Notes under the pieces: generated by a model
Databases searched by the model: none
What the model was told of the DNA's origin: nothing
The model's input: only the letters and a program-made list of their open reading frames with translations
Source: Curtobacterium sp. MCPF17_052
GTDB lineage: Bacteria; Actinomycetota; Actinomycetes; Actinomycetales; Microbacteriaceae
Assembly: GCF_003234085.1 (NCBI RefSeq)
Contig: NZ_QKSD01000017.1
Location: 1-64,000 of the forward strand
Length of the DNA: 64,000 nt
Reading direction: 5' to 3'
Translations under genes and position numbers: made by a program
Shown here: one piece after another, positions 8,929 to 18,939 of the stretch
Position numbering within the stretch: position 1 is the first letter of the stretch
How the letters are laid out: each line of letters begins with the position of its first letter

Positions 8929-10745
8929 GCGGGCTCCCCCGTCATGTCGGCGTCCTCGTCGTCCCACGTCGGGGCGAGGTCGCGGGCGTACTGGATGGAC
9001 GAGTTGCCGATCCCCTGCGGGACCATCGGCCAGACCATCGAGTCGCGGCTGACCACGAAGTCGATGACCACCGGGCGGTCGTTGGTGTCGAGCGCGAGCT
9101 GGATGGCCGCGTCGACGTCCTCGGCCTTCTCGACCCGGATGCCGAGCGCCCCGTACGCGTCCGCGAGCTTCACGAAGTCCGGGACCCGACGGGTGCCGTG
9201 GCCGGTCTGCAGGTCGGTGAACGAGTGGCGCCCGTCGTAGAACAGGGTCTGCCACTGCCGCACCATGCCGAGCGAGGAGTTGTTGATGATCGCGACCTTG
9301 ATCGGGATGTCGTTGATGACGCAGGTCGCGAGTTCCTGGTTCGTCATCTGGAAGCAGCCGTCGCCGTCGATCGCCCACACCACCCGGTCGGGCTGGGCGA
9401 CCTTGGCACCCATCGCCGCCGGGACCGAGTAGCCCATCGTGCCCGCGCCGCCGGAGTTCAGCCACGCGTTCGGGCGCTCGTACTGGATGAACTGCGCGGA
9501 CCACATCTGGTGCTGACCGACACCGGAGGCGAAGACGCCCTCGGGCCCGGTCATCTCACCGATGCGCTTGATGATCGCCTGCGGGGCGAGCAGTCCGTCG
9601 GTCGGTTCGGTGTAGCCGAGCGGGAAGTCCTCGAGCAGCTGGTTGAGGTGTGCCCACCAGTCCGCGGTGGAGGCCCGCTGGTCGACCGGCACGTCGGCCC
9701 ACGCCGCCACGAGGTCGACGAGGACCTCTTTCGCGTCACCGACGATCGGGACGTCGGCGTACCGGATCTTCGAGATCTCGGCCGGGTCGATGTCGACGTG
9801 CACGACCTTGGCGTGCGGGGCGAAGTCGTCGACCTTGCCCGTGACACGGTCGTCGAAGCGGGCGCCGAGCGCGATGATCAGGTCGCTCTCCTGCAGCCCG
9901 AGCACCGCCGGCACCGTGCCGTGCATGCCCGGCATGCCGAGGTGCTGCGCGTGCGAGTCGGGGAAGGCACCACGGGCCATCAGCGTCGTCACGACCGGTG
10001 CGCCCGTCGCCTCGGCGAACGCCAGGAGCTCCGCGGACGCGCCGGACCGGATCACCCCACCGCCGACGTAGAGCACGGGGCGGTTCGACTCGGCGAGCAG
10101 CTGGGCCGCCGCGGTGATCTGCTTGCCGTGCGCCTTCGTCACCGGGCGGTACCCGGGCAGGTCGAGCTTCGGCGGCCAGATGTACGGCGCCGACTTCTGC
10201 TGGGCGTCCTTGGTGATGTCGACGAGCACCGGGCCGGGTCGGCCCGTCGTCGCGATCAAGTGCGCCGCCGCGAGCGTCGCGGGGACGTCCTCGGGCTTGG
10301 TGACCAGGAACGAGTGCTTCGTGATCGGCATCGTGATGCCGACGATGTCGGCCTCCTGGAAGGCGTCGGTGCCCATCAGCGTCGAGAACACCTGGCCGGT
10401 GATGGCGATGAACGGCACCGAGTCCATGTAGGCGTCGGCGATCGCGGTGACGAGGTTCGTCGCGCCGGGGCCGGAGGTGGCGATGGCGACGCCGACCTTG
10501 CCGGACGAGGACGCGTAGCCCTCGGCGGCGTGACCGGCGCCCTGCTCGTGCCGGACCAGGATGTGACGGATGGTCGTCGACGCCATGAGCTCGTCGTAGA
10601 ACGGGATGATCGCGCCGCCGGGGAGGCCGAAGACGTCGGTGATCCCGAGGTGCTCGAGCGTCCGCAGGACGGCTCCCGAGCCGGTCAGGACCTCCGGCGA
10701 ACGACGTGCTCCGGCAGCGGACAGCGGTGTGGCTTCCGTGGGCAT
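8925..10745 (-). CDS. ilvB: Acetolactate synthase large (catalytic) subunit
   Basis: 606-residue ThDP-dependent enzyme joining two pyruvates, or pyruvate and 2-oxobutyrate. Domains in order: ThDP pyrimidine-binding (about 20-190) with [15 protein letters not shown] and catalytic Glu67 in [14 protein letters not shown]; central FAD domain (about 215-355); ThDP pyrophosphate-binding (about 395-570) with the GDG motif in IDGDGCFQM ending in NNSSLGMV. Start is the ATG at 10745 with AAGGA seven bases upstream; 46 bp separate it from ilvD. No leader peptide or attenuator is visible in that gap. Confidence 0.96.
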   Translation of the reverse strand: MPTEATPLSAAGARRSPEVLTGSGAVLRTLEHLGITDVFGLPGGAIIPFYDELMASTTIRHILVRHEQGAGHAAEGYASSSGKVGVAIATSGPGATNLVTAIADAYMDSVPFIAITGQVFSTLMGTDAFQEADIVGITMPITKHSFLVTKPEDVPATLAAAHLIATTGRPGPVLVDITKDAQQKSAPYIWPPKLDLPGYRPVTKAHGKQITAAAQLLAESNRPVLYVGGGVIRSGASAELLAFAEATGAPVVTTLMARGAFPDSHAQHLGMPGMHGTVPAVLGLQESDLIIALGARFDDRVTGKVDDFAPHAKVVHVDIDPAEISKIRYADVPIVGDAKEVLVDLVAAWADVPVDQRASTADWWAHLNQLLEDFPLGYTEPTDGLLAPQAIIKRIGEMTGPEGVFASGVGQHQMWSAQFIQYERPNAWLNSGGAGTMGYSVPAAMGAKVAQPDRVVWAIDGDGCFQMTNQELATCVINDIPIKVAIINNSSLGMVRQWQTLFYDGRHSFTDLQTGHGTRRVPDFVKLADAYGALGIRVEKAEDVDAAIQLALDTNDRPVVIDFVVSRDSMVWPMVPQGIGNSSIQYARDLAPTWDDEDADMTGEPA

Positions 10746-10791
10746 GAACGGTTCCTTGCCTGGAGGGATGGCGATCAGCGGGGTGTCGACG

Positions 10792-12486
10792 TCAGCCCGT
10801 GACCGCGCCGGTGGCAGCGGACTGGACGAGCTTGGCGTACTTCGCGAGGACTCCGCGGGTGTAGCGCGGGGGCAACGGAGCCCAGCCGTCACGGCGGGCT
10901 TCCAACTCGTCCGGGTCGACCAGTAGGTCGAGCGAGCGAGCGGGGATGTCGACACGGATGCGGTCGCCATCGCGCACGAACGCCACTGGACCTGCGTCCA
11001 CGGCTTCCGGTGCGATGTGGCCGATGCAGAGGCCGGTTGTGCCGCCTGAGAATCGACCGTCCGTCAAGAGTAGTACATCCTTGCCGAGCCCCGCGCCCTT
11101 GATGGCCGCGGTGATCGCGAGCATCTCGCGCATGCCCGGTCCGCCCTTCGGGCCCTCGTAGCGGATGACCACCACGTCGCCCTTCTGGATCGTCCCCTCG
11201 GTGAGGGCGTCCATGGCGGCGCGCTCGCGGTCGAACACCCGCGCCGGTCCCTCGAACACGTCGGCGTCGAACCCGGCGGTCTTCACGACGGCGCCCTCCG
11301 GCGCGAACGAGCCCTGCAGGATCGTCAGGCCGCCGGTGGCGTGGATGGGGTTGTCGATCTTCCGGAAGACCTCACCGTCGAGCTCCGGCGGGTCGATCTC
11401 GGCGAGGTTCTCGGCGACGGTCTTGCCGGTCACCGTCATGCAGTCACCGTGCAGCAGGCCCGCGTCGAGCAGCGCCTTCATGATCACGGGGATGCCGCCG
11501 TTCCGGTCGACGTCCACCATGACGTACTTGCCGAACGGCTTCATGTCGGCCAGGTGCGGCACCGCGGCACCGATCCGGTTGAAGTCGTCGAGGGTCAGCT
11601 CGACCTCGGCCTCGTGCGCGATCGCGAGCAGGTGCAGCACCGCGTTCGTCGACCCGCCGAGGGCCATGAGCACGGTGATGGCGTTCTCGAAGGCCTCGCG
11701 CGTCAGGATGTCGCGGGCGGTGATGCCCTTGCGGAGCAGGTTGACGACGGCCTCACCAGAGCGGTGCGCGTAGTAGTCGCGGCGGCGGTCGGCGCTCGGC
11801 GGCGCAGCGGAGCCCGGCAGCGACATGCCGAGCGCCTCGGCCAGGCTCGCCATCGTGTTCGCGGTGTACATGCCGCCGCAGGCGCCCTCGCCCGGGACGA
11901 TCGCACACTCGATCTTCTTGAGCTCTTCCTCGCTCATGGTGCCGGCCTTGCACGCGCCGACGCCTTCGAAGGAGTCGATGATCGTGACTTCCTTCATCGT
12001 GCCGTCGGCCTGCTTGACGTAGCCCGGCATGACCGAGCCCGCGTAGAGGAACACGCTCGACAGGTCCAGGCGCGCGGCGGCCATCAGCATGCCGGGTAGC
12101 GACTTGTCGCAGCCGGCGAGCAGCACGGTGCCGTCGAGGCGCTCGGCGCTCACGACGGTCTCGACGCTGTCCGCGATGACCTCACGCGAGACCAGCGAGA
12201 AGTGCATGCCCTCGTGGCCCATCGAGATGCCGTCGGACACCGAGATGGTGCCGAACTGCAGCGGGTACCCGCCGCCGCCGTGGACGCCTTCCTTGGCGCC
12301 CTGTGCGAGCCGGTCGAGGGACAGGTTGCAGGGGGTGATCTCGTTCCACGACGAGGCGATGCCGATCTGCGGCTTCTCCCAGTCCTCGTCGCCCATCCCG
12401 ACGGCCCGCAGCATGCCACGCGAAGTGGTTGCTTCGATCCCGTCGGTGACGACCCGGCTGCGCGGCTTCACGTCGATGTCAGGCAT
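10792..12486 (-). CDS. ilvD: Dihydroxy-acid dehydratase
   Basis: 564 residues, cytosolic Fe-S enzyme that dehydrates 2,3-dihydroxy-isovalerate or -methylvalerate, third step in valine and isoleucine synthesis. Conserved cysteines Cys53 (TPCN), Cys126 (AGCDKS) and the [12 protein letters not shown] cysteine near 199 fit cluster ligands; [19 protein letters not shown] lies in the C-terminal domain. Heads the ilvD-B-N-C unit. The ATG at 12486 lies exactly six bases after TAGACT with no Shine-Dalgarno, so the mRNA is probably leaderless. A long palindrome sits just upstream of the promoter. Confidence 0.95.
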   Translation of the reverse strand: MPDIDVKPRSRVVTDGIEATTSRGMLRAVGMGDEDWEKPQIGIASSWNEITPCNLSLDRLAQGAKEGVHGGGGYPLQFGTISVSDGISMGHEGMHFSLVSREVIADSVETVVSAERLDGTVLLAGCDKSLPGMLMAAARLDLSSVFLYAGSVMPGYVKQADGTMKEVTIIDSFEGVGACKAGTMSEEELKKIECAIVPGEGACGGMYTANTMASLAEALGMSLPGSAAPPSADRRRDYYAHRSGEAVVNLLRKGITARDILTREAFENAITVLMALGGSTNAVLHLLAIAHEAEVELTLDDFNRIGAAVPHLADMKPFGKYVMVDVDRNGGIPVIMKALLDAGLLHGDCMTVTGKTVAENLAEIDPPELDGEVFRKIDNPIHATGGLTILQGSFAPEGAVVKTAGFDADVFEGPARVFDRERAAMDALTEGTIQKGDVVVIRYEGPKGGPGMREMLAITAAIKGAGLGKDVLLLTDGRFSGGTTGLCIGHIAPEAVDAGPVAFVRDGDRIRVDIPARSLDLLVDPDELEARRDGWAPLPPRYTRGVLAKYAKLVQSAATGAVTG

Positions 12487-12492
12487 GTCCAG

Positions 12493-12498
12493 AGTCTA
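12493..12498 (-). promoter_or_regulatory. -10 hexamer for leaderless ilvD
   Basis: TAGACT followed by six bases and ATG on the minus strand. No good TTGACA-like -35 box at the normal distance; the closest candidate sequence lies within or beside the palindrome at 12519-12552. Confidence 0.55.
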
Positions 12499-12518
12499 GG
12501 ACCGTTTGGGATACCAAT

Positions 12519-12552
12519 GGCGCAACACCATGCGTGCGCATGGTGTTGCGCC
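12519..12552. repeat. 34-bp perfect palindrome upstream of ilvD
   Basis: Two 16-base arms (GGCGCAACACCATGCG and its complement) flank a two-base centre. It lies 33-66 bases upstream of the ilvD start, covering the -35 area, and downstream of otsB. It could be an operator for ilvD, or an extra terminator of otsB; a different hairpin (12554-12587) is closer to the otsB stop, which leaves this one freer to be regulatory. Confidence 0.5.
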
Positions 12553-12553
12553 T

Positions 12554-12587
12554 GGCCGGGAGGCTCGTGGTGCGTGCGCTCCCGGCC
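12554..12587 (-). terminator. Terminator after otsB
   Basis: GGCCGGGAG, 16-base loop, CTCCCGGCC: a 9-bp GC stem that begins 5 bp after the otsB stop. Contains the GGGAGGC motif that recurs in several spacers of this window. Confidence 0.5.
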
Positions 12588-12592
12588 CCGGT

Positions 12593-13390
12593 TCAGCGCG
12601 TGGCCCGGACGCGGGCCAGCTGCTTGAGGACGTCGGTCAGCGCAGCAGGGTCGGCGACGCGGTGTCCGGCGAGCGTGTCGCCCTCCCCCACCTTCACGCC
12701 GACGTCCCCGTCGTGGAGCGCGCGGAAGCCGTCCTCGTCGGTCACGTCGTCGCCGGCGAAGAAGACCGCGTCCGCGCCACGGAGTCGGCGCAGGCGCTCG
12801 ATCGCGTCGCCCTTCGTGACGCGCCGGACCGCGAACTCGACGATGTCCTTGCCACCCCGCTCGAGGACGTCGGGGTCCGCGTCGTGGGCCGCGCGGCTGG
12901 CGTCCGCGTTCGCCGCAGCGGCCTCGTCCGTGCTCACCCGTCGGGTGTGCACGCCGTGACCGGCCGGCTTGTGCTCGATGACGACGCCCGGGTGCCGTGC
13001 ACCGACCTCGTCGAGCGCCGCACCGATGCGGGCCACCCGGGCGGACTCGTCCGCGGTGAGGGCGTCCTCGTCGTGGCCGTCGACCCGCCACTCCACGCCG
13101 TGCGAGCCGACGAGCGCCATGCCGCCCGGGGCGTGCGTCACCGCCGCGAGACTGCCGAGCGGCCGTCCGGAGACGAGCACGACCTCGGTGTCCCGTGCCC
13201 GCTGCAGGGTGAGCACGGCGGCCCAGCTGCCGGGCAGGGCACCGACGTCGGCCGGGTCGTCGGCGAACGGTGCGAGCGTGCCGTCGAAGTCGAGTGCCAC
13301 GAGCAGTCGCGGCGCAGCCGCGAGCGTCTCGAGGGCCTGCTCGAGACCGCCGGCCGTGGTCTGGTCAGTGCTCGAGGGCTGTTCAGGCAT
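12593..13390 (-). CDS. otsB: Trehalose-6-phosphate phosphatase
   Basis: 265-residue HAD-superfamily phosphatase that removes phosphate from trehalose 6-phosphate, completing trehalose synthesis. HAD motif I DFDGT (34-38) with the nucleophile Asp34, SGRPLGSL as motif II region, and GDDVTDEDGF near 205-215 as motif IV. I use the ATG at 13390 with GGAGG six bases upstream; a GTG codon directly before it leaves only three bases. It overlaps the otsA stop by eight bases, so the two enzymes are coupled. Confidence 0.93.
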   Translation of the reverse strand: MPEQPSSTDQTTAGGLEQALETLAAAPRLLVALDFDGTLAPFADDPADVGALPGSWAAVLTLQRARDTEVVLVSGRPLGSLAAVTHAPGGMALVGSHGVEWRVDGHDEDALTADESARVARIGAALDEVGARHPGVVIEHKPAGHGVHTRRVSTDEAAAANADASRAAHDADPDVLERGGKDIVEFAVRRVTKGDAIERLRRLRGADAVFFAGDDVTDEDGFRALHDGDVGVKVGEGDTLAGHRVADPAALTDVLKQLARVRATR

Positions 13391-14975
13391 CACGGTCCTC
13401 CCGGGTGTCCTCGGCGGCGCGGGCCTTCTGCGCGTCCTGGTCGAAGATCGACGTCCCGTCGGTCTGGGCCTCGCGGTGCGGCTCGCCCTGCTCGATCGAC
13501 TCCGGGTCGATCTGAGCGCCCTTCGGAGCGTGTCGGTCGAGCGCCTCCAGGAACGAGCGCGACCACCGGGCCACGTCGTTGTCCTTCACGCGCTTGCGGA
13601 GGGCACGCATCCGGGTCGAGCGCTCACGGCGGGGCATCTCGATCGCTCGCTGGATCGAGTCCTTCAGCGCCCCGATGTCGTGCGGGTTGACGATCACGGC
13701 CTGCTTGAGCTCGTCGGCGGCACCGGCGAACTCGGACAGGATCAGGACGCCGTCGTTGTCGTGGCGGGACGCGACGTACTCCTTCGCGACCAGGTTCATG
13801 CCGTCGCGCAGGGCCGTCACGAGCATGATGTCGGCGGCCAGGTAGAGCGCCACCATCTCCTCGCGCGGGTAGCCGTGGTGCAGGTACGAGATCGGCTGGT
13901 GGCCGATGACGCCGAGGTCGCCGTTGATCCGACCGACGCTCAGCTCGATCTCGTCGCGGAGCATCCGGTAGGTGTCGACGCGCTCGCGGCTGGGGCTCGC
14001 GACCTGGATGAGCGCGGCGTCCTCGACGGCGAGGCGCCCGTCCTCGACCAGTTCGCCGAACGCCTTGATGCGGTGTCGGATGCCCTTGGTGTAGTCGAGT
14101 CTGTCCACGCCGAGCAGGACGGTCTTCGGGTTGCCGAGACCGTCGCGGATCTCCTCGGCGCGCTGCTGCACCTCCGGTCGCCGGGCGATCTCCTCGAAGC
14201 TCTCGGCGTCGATCGAGATCGGGAAGTGCCGGGCCTCGACGTGCCGGACGGTGATGCCCTTGCGGCTGCGTGGCGCCTTCGGGTCGTCGACGGGGACGTC
14301 CACCGTCGACCCCTTCGTCGTGTAGCCCTTGATGTGCCGGACCGCTCGGAGGAAATCGCTGGCGTCGTCCTGCCGCTGGAACCCGATCACGTCGGCGCCG
14401 AGCAGGCCGTCCAGGATCTGTGCTCGCCACGGCAGCTGCGCGTAGATGCCGACCGGCGGGAACGGGATGTGGTTGAAGAAGCCGATGGTCAGGTCCGGGC
14501 GGAGTGCACGGAGCAGCGCCGGCACGAGCTGCAGCTGGTAGTCCTGCACCCAGACGATGCCGTCCTGCTCGGTGATCTCGGCGATCTGCTCCGCGAAGCG
14601 CTGGTTCACGCGCTTGTACGCGTTCCACCAGTCGCGGTGGTAGCTCGGGTGCTCGATGACGTCGTGGTAGAGCGGCCAGAGCGTGTCGTTGCTGAAGCCC
14701 TCGTAGTACTCCTGCACGTCGTCGGCGCTGAGCGGCACCGGCACGATGTGGATGCCCTCGTTGTCGAACGGCTCGACCGTGACGTCCGGCTGCCCGACCC
14801 ATCCGACCCAGGCACCGTCGTTGGCGCGCATCACCGGCTCGAGCGCGGTGACGAGGCCGCCCGGCGAGTGCCGCCACCCCTCGGTGCCGTCGTCCTCGAC
14901 GACGCGGTCCACGGGGAGGCGGTTGGAGGCGACGACGAAGGCGTAGCGCGTGGTGTCGGTGCGGTCTGCGGGCAT
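13383..14975 (-). CDS. otsA: Alpha,alpha-trehalose-phosphate synthase (UDP-forming)
   Basis: 530 residues, GT20 family retaining glycosyltransferase that joins glucose 6-phosphate and UDP-glucose to trehalose 6-phosphate. Seen: SNRLPVDRV near the N-terminus, WVQDYQLQLVPALLR and FFNHIPFPP in the acceptor domain, GVDRLDYTKGI in the nucleotide-sugar domain, and LRDGMNLVAKEYVA near the end. The last 60 residues are polar and poorly conserved. Trehalose protects against drought and salt stress. ATG at 14975; the nearest GGAG is about 12 bases away, so initiation is probably weak or leader-dependent. Confidence 0.94.
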   Translation of the reverse strand: MPADRTDTTRYAFVVASNRLPVDRVVEDDGTEGWRHSPGGLVTALEPVMRANDGAWVGWVGQPDVTVEPFDNEGIHIVPVPLSADDVQEYYEGFSNDTLWPLYHDVIEHPSYHRDWWNAYKRVNQRFAEQIAEITEQDGIVWVQDYQLQLVPALLRALRPDLTIGFFNHIPFPPVGIYAQLPWRAQILDGLLGADVIGFQRQDDASDFLRAVRHIKGYTTKGSTVDVPVDDPKAPRSRKGITVRHVEARHFPISIDAESFEEIARRPEVQQRAEEIRDGLGNPKTVLLGVDRLDYTKGIRHRIKAFGELVEDGRLAVEDAALIQVASPSRERVDTYRMLRDEIELSVGRINGDLGVIGHQPISYLHHGYPREEMVALYLAADIMLVTALRDGMNLVAKEYVASRHDNDGVLILSEFAGAADELKQAVIVNPHDIGALKDSIQRAIEMPRRERSTRMRALRKRVKDNDVARWSRSFLEALDRHAPKGAQIDPESIEQGEPHREAQTDGTSIFDQDAQKARAAEDTREDRDA

Positions 14976-15122
14976 GGGTGGCGGGTGCTCCGTTCCTGCC
15001 CGGCGGCCTGCCGGGGCGTCGGCACCGAAACTACCAGCGCACGGGTGGCCCGGCTGAGGGGACGTTCACCCGCGCTCGGCCGGGAGGCCCGGTGGTGCGT
15101 CCGCCGCGCAGCGCGGCGACAC

Positions 15123-15128
15123 TAGGCT
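15123..15128 (+). promoter_or_regulatory. -10 hexamer for leaderless corA-type gene
   Basis: TAGGCT followed by seven bases and the ATG at 15136; no Shine-Dalgarno between. The 160-bp spacer is shared with divergent otsA. Confidence 0.5.
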
Positions 15129-15135
15129 CAGCGCC

Positions 15136-16107
15136 ATGGTGAGCACGCGTTGCTGGCAGGACGGTTCGTCGGCGGAGCGGGACTTCCCGGTCGAGCAGGT
15201 CTCGGACCTCGTCGCGCGCGACGGCGCCTTCGTCTGGGTGGACTTCACGGACCCGCAGGCGTCGGACCTCGAACAGGTGCAGGAGGAACTCGGCATCCAC
15301 GCCCTCGCGGTGGAGGACGCCGTGGAGAGCGGGCAGCGCCCGAAGCTCGACCGGTACCGGGACGGCCTGTTCCTGGTGGTCTACGACGCACATGCTCCGG
15401 GGAAGGACGGCGAGCTCGTCACCCACGAGGTGAAGGCGTTCGTCACGCACCACGCCCTCGTCACCATCCACGGCCCCGACTTCGACACCGCCGCGGTACA
15501 GCGCCGGTGGGACGCGAACAGCGACCTCGCCGACCACGGCGTCCCGTGGCTGCTCTGGGGTCTGCTCGACACCGTGGTCGACCACGCCACGAGCGTCCTC
15601 GAGACGATCGAGCGGGACATCGACGCGCTCGAGGACGACCTGTTCGAGAACGGCGACCCGCGCGAGCAGCAGATCCAGCGCCGGTCGTTCCGTCTGCGCA
15701 AGGCACTCGGGGTGCTCCGCCGGCTCGTCGTCCCGACACGGGACAGTGTCGGCTCGCTGCTGCACGGGGACGCCGAGACGATCATCGACGGCGTCCGCCC
15801 GTACTTCCGGGACGTCGAGGACCACCTGGTGTCGATCGCCGACTCCGTCGAACAGCAGCGGGACGCGGTCTCGAGCGTCCTCGACACGAACCTCAACCTG
15901 GCGTCCAACCGGCAGAACACGGTGATGAAGAAGGTGACGAGCTGGGCGGCGATCATCGCGATCCCGACCGGCATCACGAGCTTCTTCGGGCAGAACGTGC
16001 AGTTCCCCGGCGAGGGCCAGTGGAGCGGGCTGTGGGCCTCGATCGCGCTCACCGTCGCGTCGTCCCTGCTGCTCTACCGGTCGTTCAAGCACCGCGACTG
16101 GCTCTGA
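15136..16107 (+). CDS. corA: CorA-family divalent metal transporter
   Basis: 323 residues, a 2-TM-GxN channel for Mg2+ or Co2+. A long cytosolic alpha/beta N-terminal domain (1-250) ends in a coiled helix (VLDTNLNLASNRQNTVMKK), followed by two membrane helices: about 262-283 and 295-315. The pore-loop signature that is usually GMN is GQN here (FFGQNVQF). The C-terminus is basic (FKHRDWL), as in the family. Other GxN variants, such as ZntB-type exporters, exist, so the ion and direction are not certain. Starts at an ATG with the leaderless spacing; transcribed divergently from the trehalose genes. Confidence 0.9.
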   Translation: MVSTRCWQDGSSAERDFPVEQVSDLVARDGAFVWVDFTDPQASDLEQVQEELGIHALAVEDAVESGQRPKLDRYRDGLFLVVYDAHAPGKDGELVTHEVKAFVTHHALVTIHGPDFDTAAVQRRWDANSDLADHGVPWLLWGLLDTVVDHATSVLETIERDIDALEDDLFENGDPREQQIQRRSFRLRKALGVLRRLVVPTRDSVGSLLHGDAETIIDGVRPYFRDVEDHLVSIADSVEQQRDAVSSVLDTNLNLASNRQNTVMKKVTSWAAIIAIPTGITSFFGQNVQFPGEGQWSGLWASIALTVASSLLLYRSFKHRDWL

Positions 16108-16153
16108 CGCGCGGACACCGCACCCGCGTGCACGCGTGGGCGGGCCACCGCGC

Positions 16154-17305
16154 TCAGATCGCCAGCGCGAACACACCCGCCACGACCGTGAGCGGTGCCA
16201 CCACGCACCCGAGCGCGATGTAGCGCCCCCACGACAGGTGGATCCCCTCGGCCGTGAGCCGCGCGTGCCACAGCAGCGTCGCGAGCGAGGCCCACGGTGT
16301 GATGAGGCAGCCCGCGTTGACGCCGACGAGCAGGGCCGCGTACCGCAGGGCCTCGTGCCCTGCCGCCGGCTCGAGCACGAGGTACGCGGGCAGGTTGTCG
16401 ATCGCGTTCGCCGCGACCGCGCCCGCGCCGCCGAGGAGCAGCATGGAGCCGCTGTCCGTGCCACCGGCCAGCGCGTGCACGACGGGGTCGGTGACGCCGG
16501 TCGCGTGCAGGGTCTCGACGACGACGAAGAGCCCGGCGGCGAAGACGAGCGTCGACCACGGCACCCGGGAGGGCCGGAGTTCGGACGGTGCCCGGAAGGC
16601 CGCGACGACGACGAGCAGGACGGCGGCGACGACGGCGGCCACCCAGACCTCGACACCCGCGGTCAGGGCGACGACGAGGGCGACGAGCACGGCTGAGGCC
16701 GCCCAGAAGAACACCGGGTCGGCGGCCTTCCGCAGGCCGACCGACGTGTACCGGCCGGACAGCGAGCGGCGGAACACCACGAGCAGGACCGCGCAGGGCA
16801 CCACGACCCCGGCGAGCGCCGCCCAGACCATCAGGCCGGCGAACGGCAGCGGACCGTCCAACCCGATCCGGTCGACGGCGAGCAGGTTGGTGAGGTTCGA
16901 CACCGGCAGCAGCAGGGACGCGGTGTTCGCCAGCCAGACCGTGGTGAGGGCGAACGGCATCGGCGGCAGACCCACCCGGCGGGCGAGCGTGATGACGATC
17001 GGGGTGAGCAGCACCGCGGTGGTGTCGATCGACAGGAAGACGGTGCAGACCACGGCGAGCACGACGACGGCCCCCCACAGTCCGATGGTCCGGCCGCCAC
17101 CGATCCGGGCGGCGACGTCGGCCAGGCGGTCGAACACCCCGGCGTCCGCGGCGAGTTCGGAGACGACGGTCAGGCCCAGGACGAACCCGAGGACGGGCAG
17201 GACGCGGGCGGCGAGGGCGCCGAGTTCCGGCACCGGGAGCAGGCCGAGGGCGACGCACACCGCGCCGACGGCGAGCAGGACGGCTCCGATGACTGCTTGG
17301 CGCAC
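16154..17305 (-). CDS. ArsB/NhaD-superfamily ion carrier (SLC13-type permease)
   Basis: 383 residues with about 10-11 hydrophobic segments. The repeats carry the short polar re-entrant signatures of the ion transporter superfamily: [15 protein letters not shown] in the first half and [14 protein letters not shown] in the second, plus [16 protein letters not shown]. This class holds ArsB arsenite pumps, Na+/H+ antiporters and dicarboxylate carriers. No arsR or arsC is nearby, so arsenic is only one option. GTG start at 17305 with GAGGAG seven bases upstream; the open frame continues further without a plausible start. Monocistronic. Confidence 0.82.
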   Translation of the reverse strand: MRQAVIGAVLLAVGAVCVALGLLPVPELGALAARVLPVLGFVLGLTVVSELAADAGVFDRLADVAARIGGGRTIGLWGAVVVLAVVCTVFLSIDTTAVLLTPIVITLARRVGLPPMPFALTTVWLANTASLLLPVSNLTNLLAVDRIGLDGPLPFAGLMVWAALAGVVVPCAVLLVVFRRSLSGRYTSVGLRKAADPVFFWAASAVLVALVVALTAGVEVWVAAVVAAVLLVVVAAFRAPSELRPSRVPWSTLVFAAGLFVVVETLHATGVTDPVVHALAGGTDSGSMLLLGGAGAVAANAIDNLPAYLVLEPAAGHEALRYAALLVGVNAGCLITPWASLATLLWHARLTAEGIHLSWGRYIALGCVVAPLTVVAGVFALAI

Positions 17306-17404
17306 GATGTGACTCCTCAGTGGTGAGCCGGAGGTCCCTGTGCGCCCGGCGGCGCTCCAATGTAGCGCCCGGTAACGTGGCCAGGACGACGACAGGAGGA
17401 ACCC

Positions 17405-17596
17405 GTGCGGAAGTTCATGTTCAGTGGTGCGGTGTGGGGCTCGCTCATCAGCGGCTACAGCGTGCTGCAGACGTCCAGGCGCGGTCCGCGCGACTGGCGG
17501 CTCGCCCTCACCTGGGTGGCCTGGCTCGCGACGACGATCGTGGCCGTGGGCACGGTCGTCGAGGACGACCGCGCGGTGAAGTCCAAGCAGCGCTAG
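17405..17596 (+). CDS. Short membrane protein, 63 residues
   Basis: Not recognised. One or two hydrophobic stretches: residues 4-20 ([17 protein letters not shown]) and 32-50 ([19 protein letters not shown]), with basic RRGPRDWR between and an acidic-basic tail ([11 protein letters not shown]). A hairpin of two helices is likely. The GTG start at 17405 has AGGAGG five bases upstream, which is why this small frame is believed. Followed by a long palindromic terminator. Confidence 0.65.
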   Translation: MRKFMFSGAVWGSLISGYSVLQTSRRGPRDWRLALTWVAWLATTIVAVGTVVEDDRAVKSKQR

Positions 17597-17625
17597 TCGT
17601 GTCGGCGGTCGCGACGCGACCACGA

Positions 17626-17673
17626 GACGGACGGGAGGCCCGGTACCAGCTGGTACCGGGCCTCCCGTCCGTC
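17626..17673. terminator. 48-bp perfect palindrome, bidirectional terminator (copy 1)
   Basis: Two 24-base arms without a spacer, centre GGTACCAG/CTGGTACC, with GGAGGCCCGG in the left arm. It lies between convergent genes (17596 and 17701), fitting a terminator for both. A 44-base part is repeated exactly at 28013-28056. Confidence 0.7.
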
Positions 17674-17700
17674 GTGGTGGCGGCTCCACGGCCGCGGCGC

Positions 17701-18894
17701 CTACCGGTGCTGGTCCTCGTCGTGCGGCGGGATCTCGTCGGGACGGATCCCCGAGGTCCGGATCGGCCCGGTGAAGAGGGCGGAGCGCTCGTCGCCCTCG
17801 CCGAACAGCTGCGAGTCGTTCTCGCTCCGCGGCCCGCGCCGTGCCCGCGGTGTGGTGGTCGCCTCGGTGAGCTGCATGCGCTGCAGCGGGAGCGCCTCCG
17901 GGTGCTGGCGCTGCATCCACTCGACCATCTCCTCCCGGACGTAGCAGCGCAGGTCGAACAGCCCGCCCGCGTCCGGTGCGGTCACGAGGATCCGGACCCG
18001 GACGAAGCCGCCCACGGCGTCCGTGACCTGGAGGACCTTCGTGCGGCCGTCCCAGATCGTGCTGGTGGCGAGGATCCGGTCGAGCTCCAGGCGCATCTCG
18101 GAGGGGCTGACCCGCCAGTCCAGGTCGAACTCGACCGCGCCGAGCAGTTCGCTGCTCGTCCGGGTCCAGTTCTCGAACGGCGTGCTGGTGAAGTACGTCG
18201 ACGGCAGGACGAACCGGCGGTCGTCCCACAGGTGCACCACGACGTAGGTGAGGGTGATCTCCTCGATCCGGCCCCACTGTCCCTCGACCACGACGACGTC
18301 GTCCACCCGGATCGACCCGGAGAACGCGAGCTGCATGCCCGCGAAGACGTTGCCGAGCATGGTCTGGGCGGCGAGACCGGCGATGACCGAGAGGAGGCCG
18401 GCGCTCGCCAGGACGCTGGCGCCCGCGGCCTCGACCCCCGGGAAGGTCAGCAGGATCGCGCCGACGGCGATGATGACGAGGACCGCGACGGTGAGCCGCC
18501 GGATGATGAGGACCTGCGTGCGGACCCGGCGAGCCACCCGGTTGTCCGGGACGTCCACGCGGTAGCGGTGCAGGCCGAGGCTCTCGAGGAAGATCGCGAG
18601 CTCGCAAGCGAGCCAGCAGCCGACGCCGATCATCGCGATGAGGAACACGTGCGAGACGTCGTCCCGCCACGGGAAGCGGCGGAGGTCGTCGGGCACGCTC
18701 GTGGTGAACGCCGTCCAGAGCAGGGCGACGAGCAGGGTGGCGCGGGTCGGGTGTTTCGTCCGTCGGGAGAGTGCGGCCGCCCAGCGTTCCCGCCGGGCCA
18801 GGGCGCGGAAGACCAGGTGCAGGACGAGTGCGGCTGCTGCCGTGACGAGCAGGGCGAACCCGATCGCGACGAGGAGTCGGAGGAGGATGTCCAT
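17701..18894 (-). CDS. MscS-family mechanosensitive ion channel
   Basis: 397 residues. Four to five membrane helices in the first 190 residues; the last one, with [22 protein letters not shown] then [16 protein letters not shown] (about 150-190), is the pore helix and beta-domain entry typical of MscS. The beta domain ([19 protein letters not shown]) and an alpha/beta cytosolic cage follow to about 335. The last 60 residues are charged and family-variable. Opens under membrane tension to release solutes. Start ATG at 18894 has GGAGG too close (one base), so the start is the weakest part of this call. Confidence 0.88.
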   Translation of the reverse strand: MDILLRLLVAIGFALLVTAAAALVLHLVFRALARRERWAAALSRRTKHPTRATLLVALLWTAFTTSVPDDLRRFPWRDDVSHVFLIAMIGVGCWLACELAIFLESLGLHRYRVDVPDNRVARRVRTQVLIIRRLTVAVLVIIAVGAILLTFPGVEAAGASVLASAGLLSVIAGLAAQTMLGNVFAGMQLAFSGSIRVDDVVVVEGQWGRIEEITLTYVVVHLWDDRRFVLPSTYFTSTPFENWTRTSSELLGAVEFDLDWRVSPSEMRLELDRILATSTIWDGRTKVLQVTDAVGGFVRVRILVTAPDAGGLFDLRCYVREEMVEWMQRQHPEALPLQRMQLTEATTTPRARRGPRSENDSQLFGEGDERSALFTGPIRTSGIRPDEIPPHDEDQHR

Positions 18895-18926
18895 CCCTCC
18901 ATGGTGGCCCAGCAGACGTACAGCGG

Positions 18927-18932
18927 TAGCGT
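18927..18932 (+). promoter_or_regulatory. -10 hexamer for leaderless amino acid permease
   Basis: TAGCGT, seven bases, ATG at 18940. The promoter lies within the 45-bp spacer to divergent mscS. Confidence 0.5.
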
Positions 18933-18939
18933 TCTCGCC

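Noticed and set aside
10746..10791. Attenuator or leader peptide before ilvB
   Set aside because: Only 46 bp, no run of valine/leucine/isoleucine codons and no alternative hairpins.
9198..10802. Plus-strand open frame opposite ilvB
   Set aside because: Antisense shadow of a well-defined gene.
16108..16153. Terminator between corA and the ArsB-type gene
   Set aside because: A CGCGTGCACGCG palindrome exists but the stem is short; not strong enough to list.
17320..18939. Long N-terminal extension of the permease frame
   Set aside because: The extension runs antisense to mscS and is not conserved; the permease begins at 18940.
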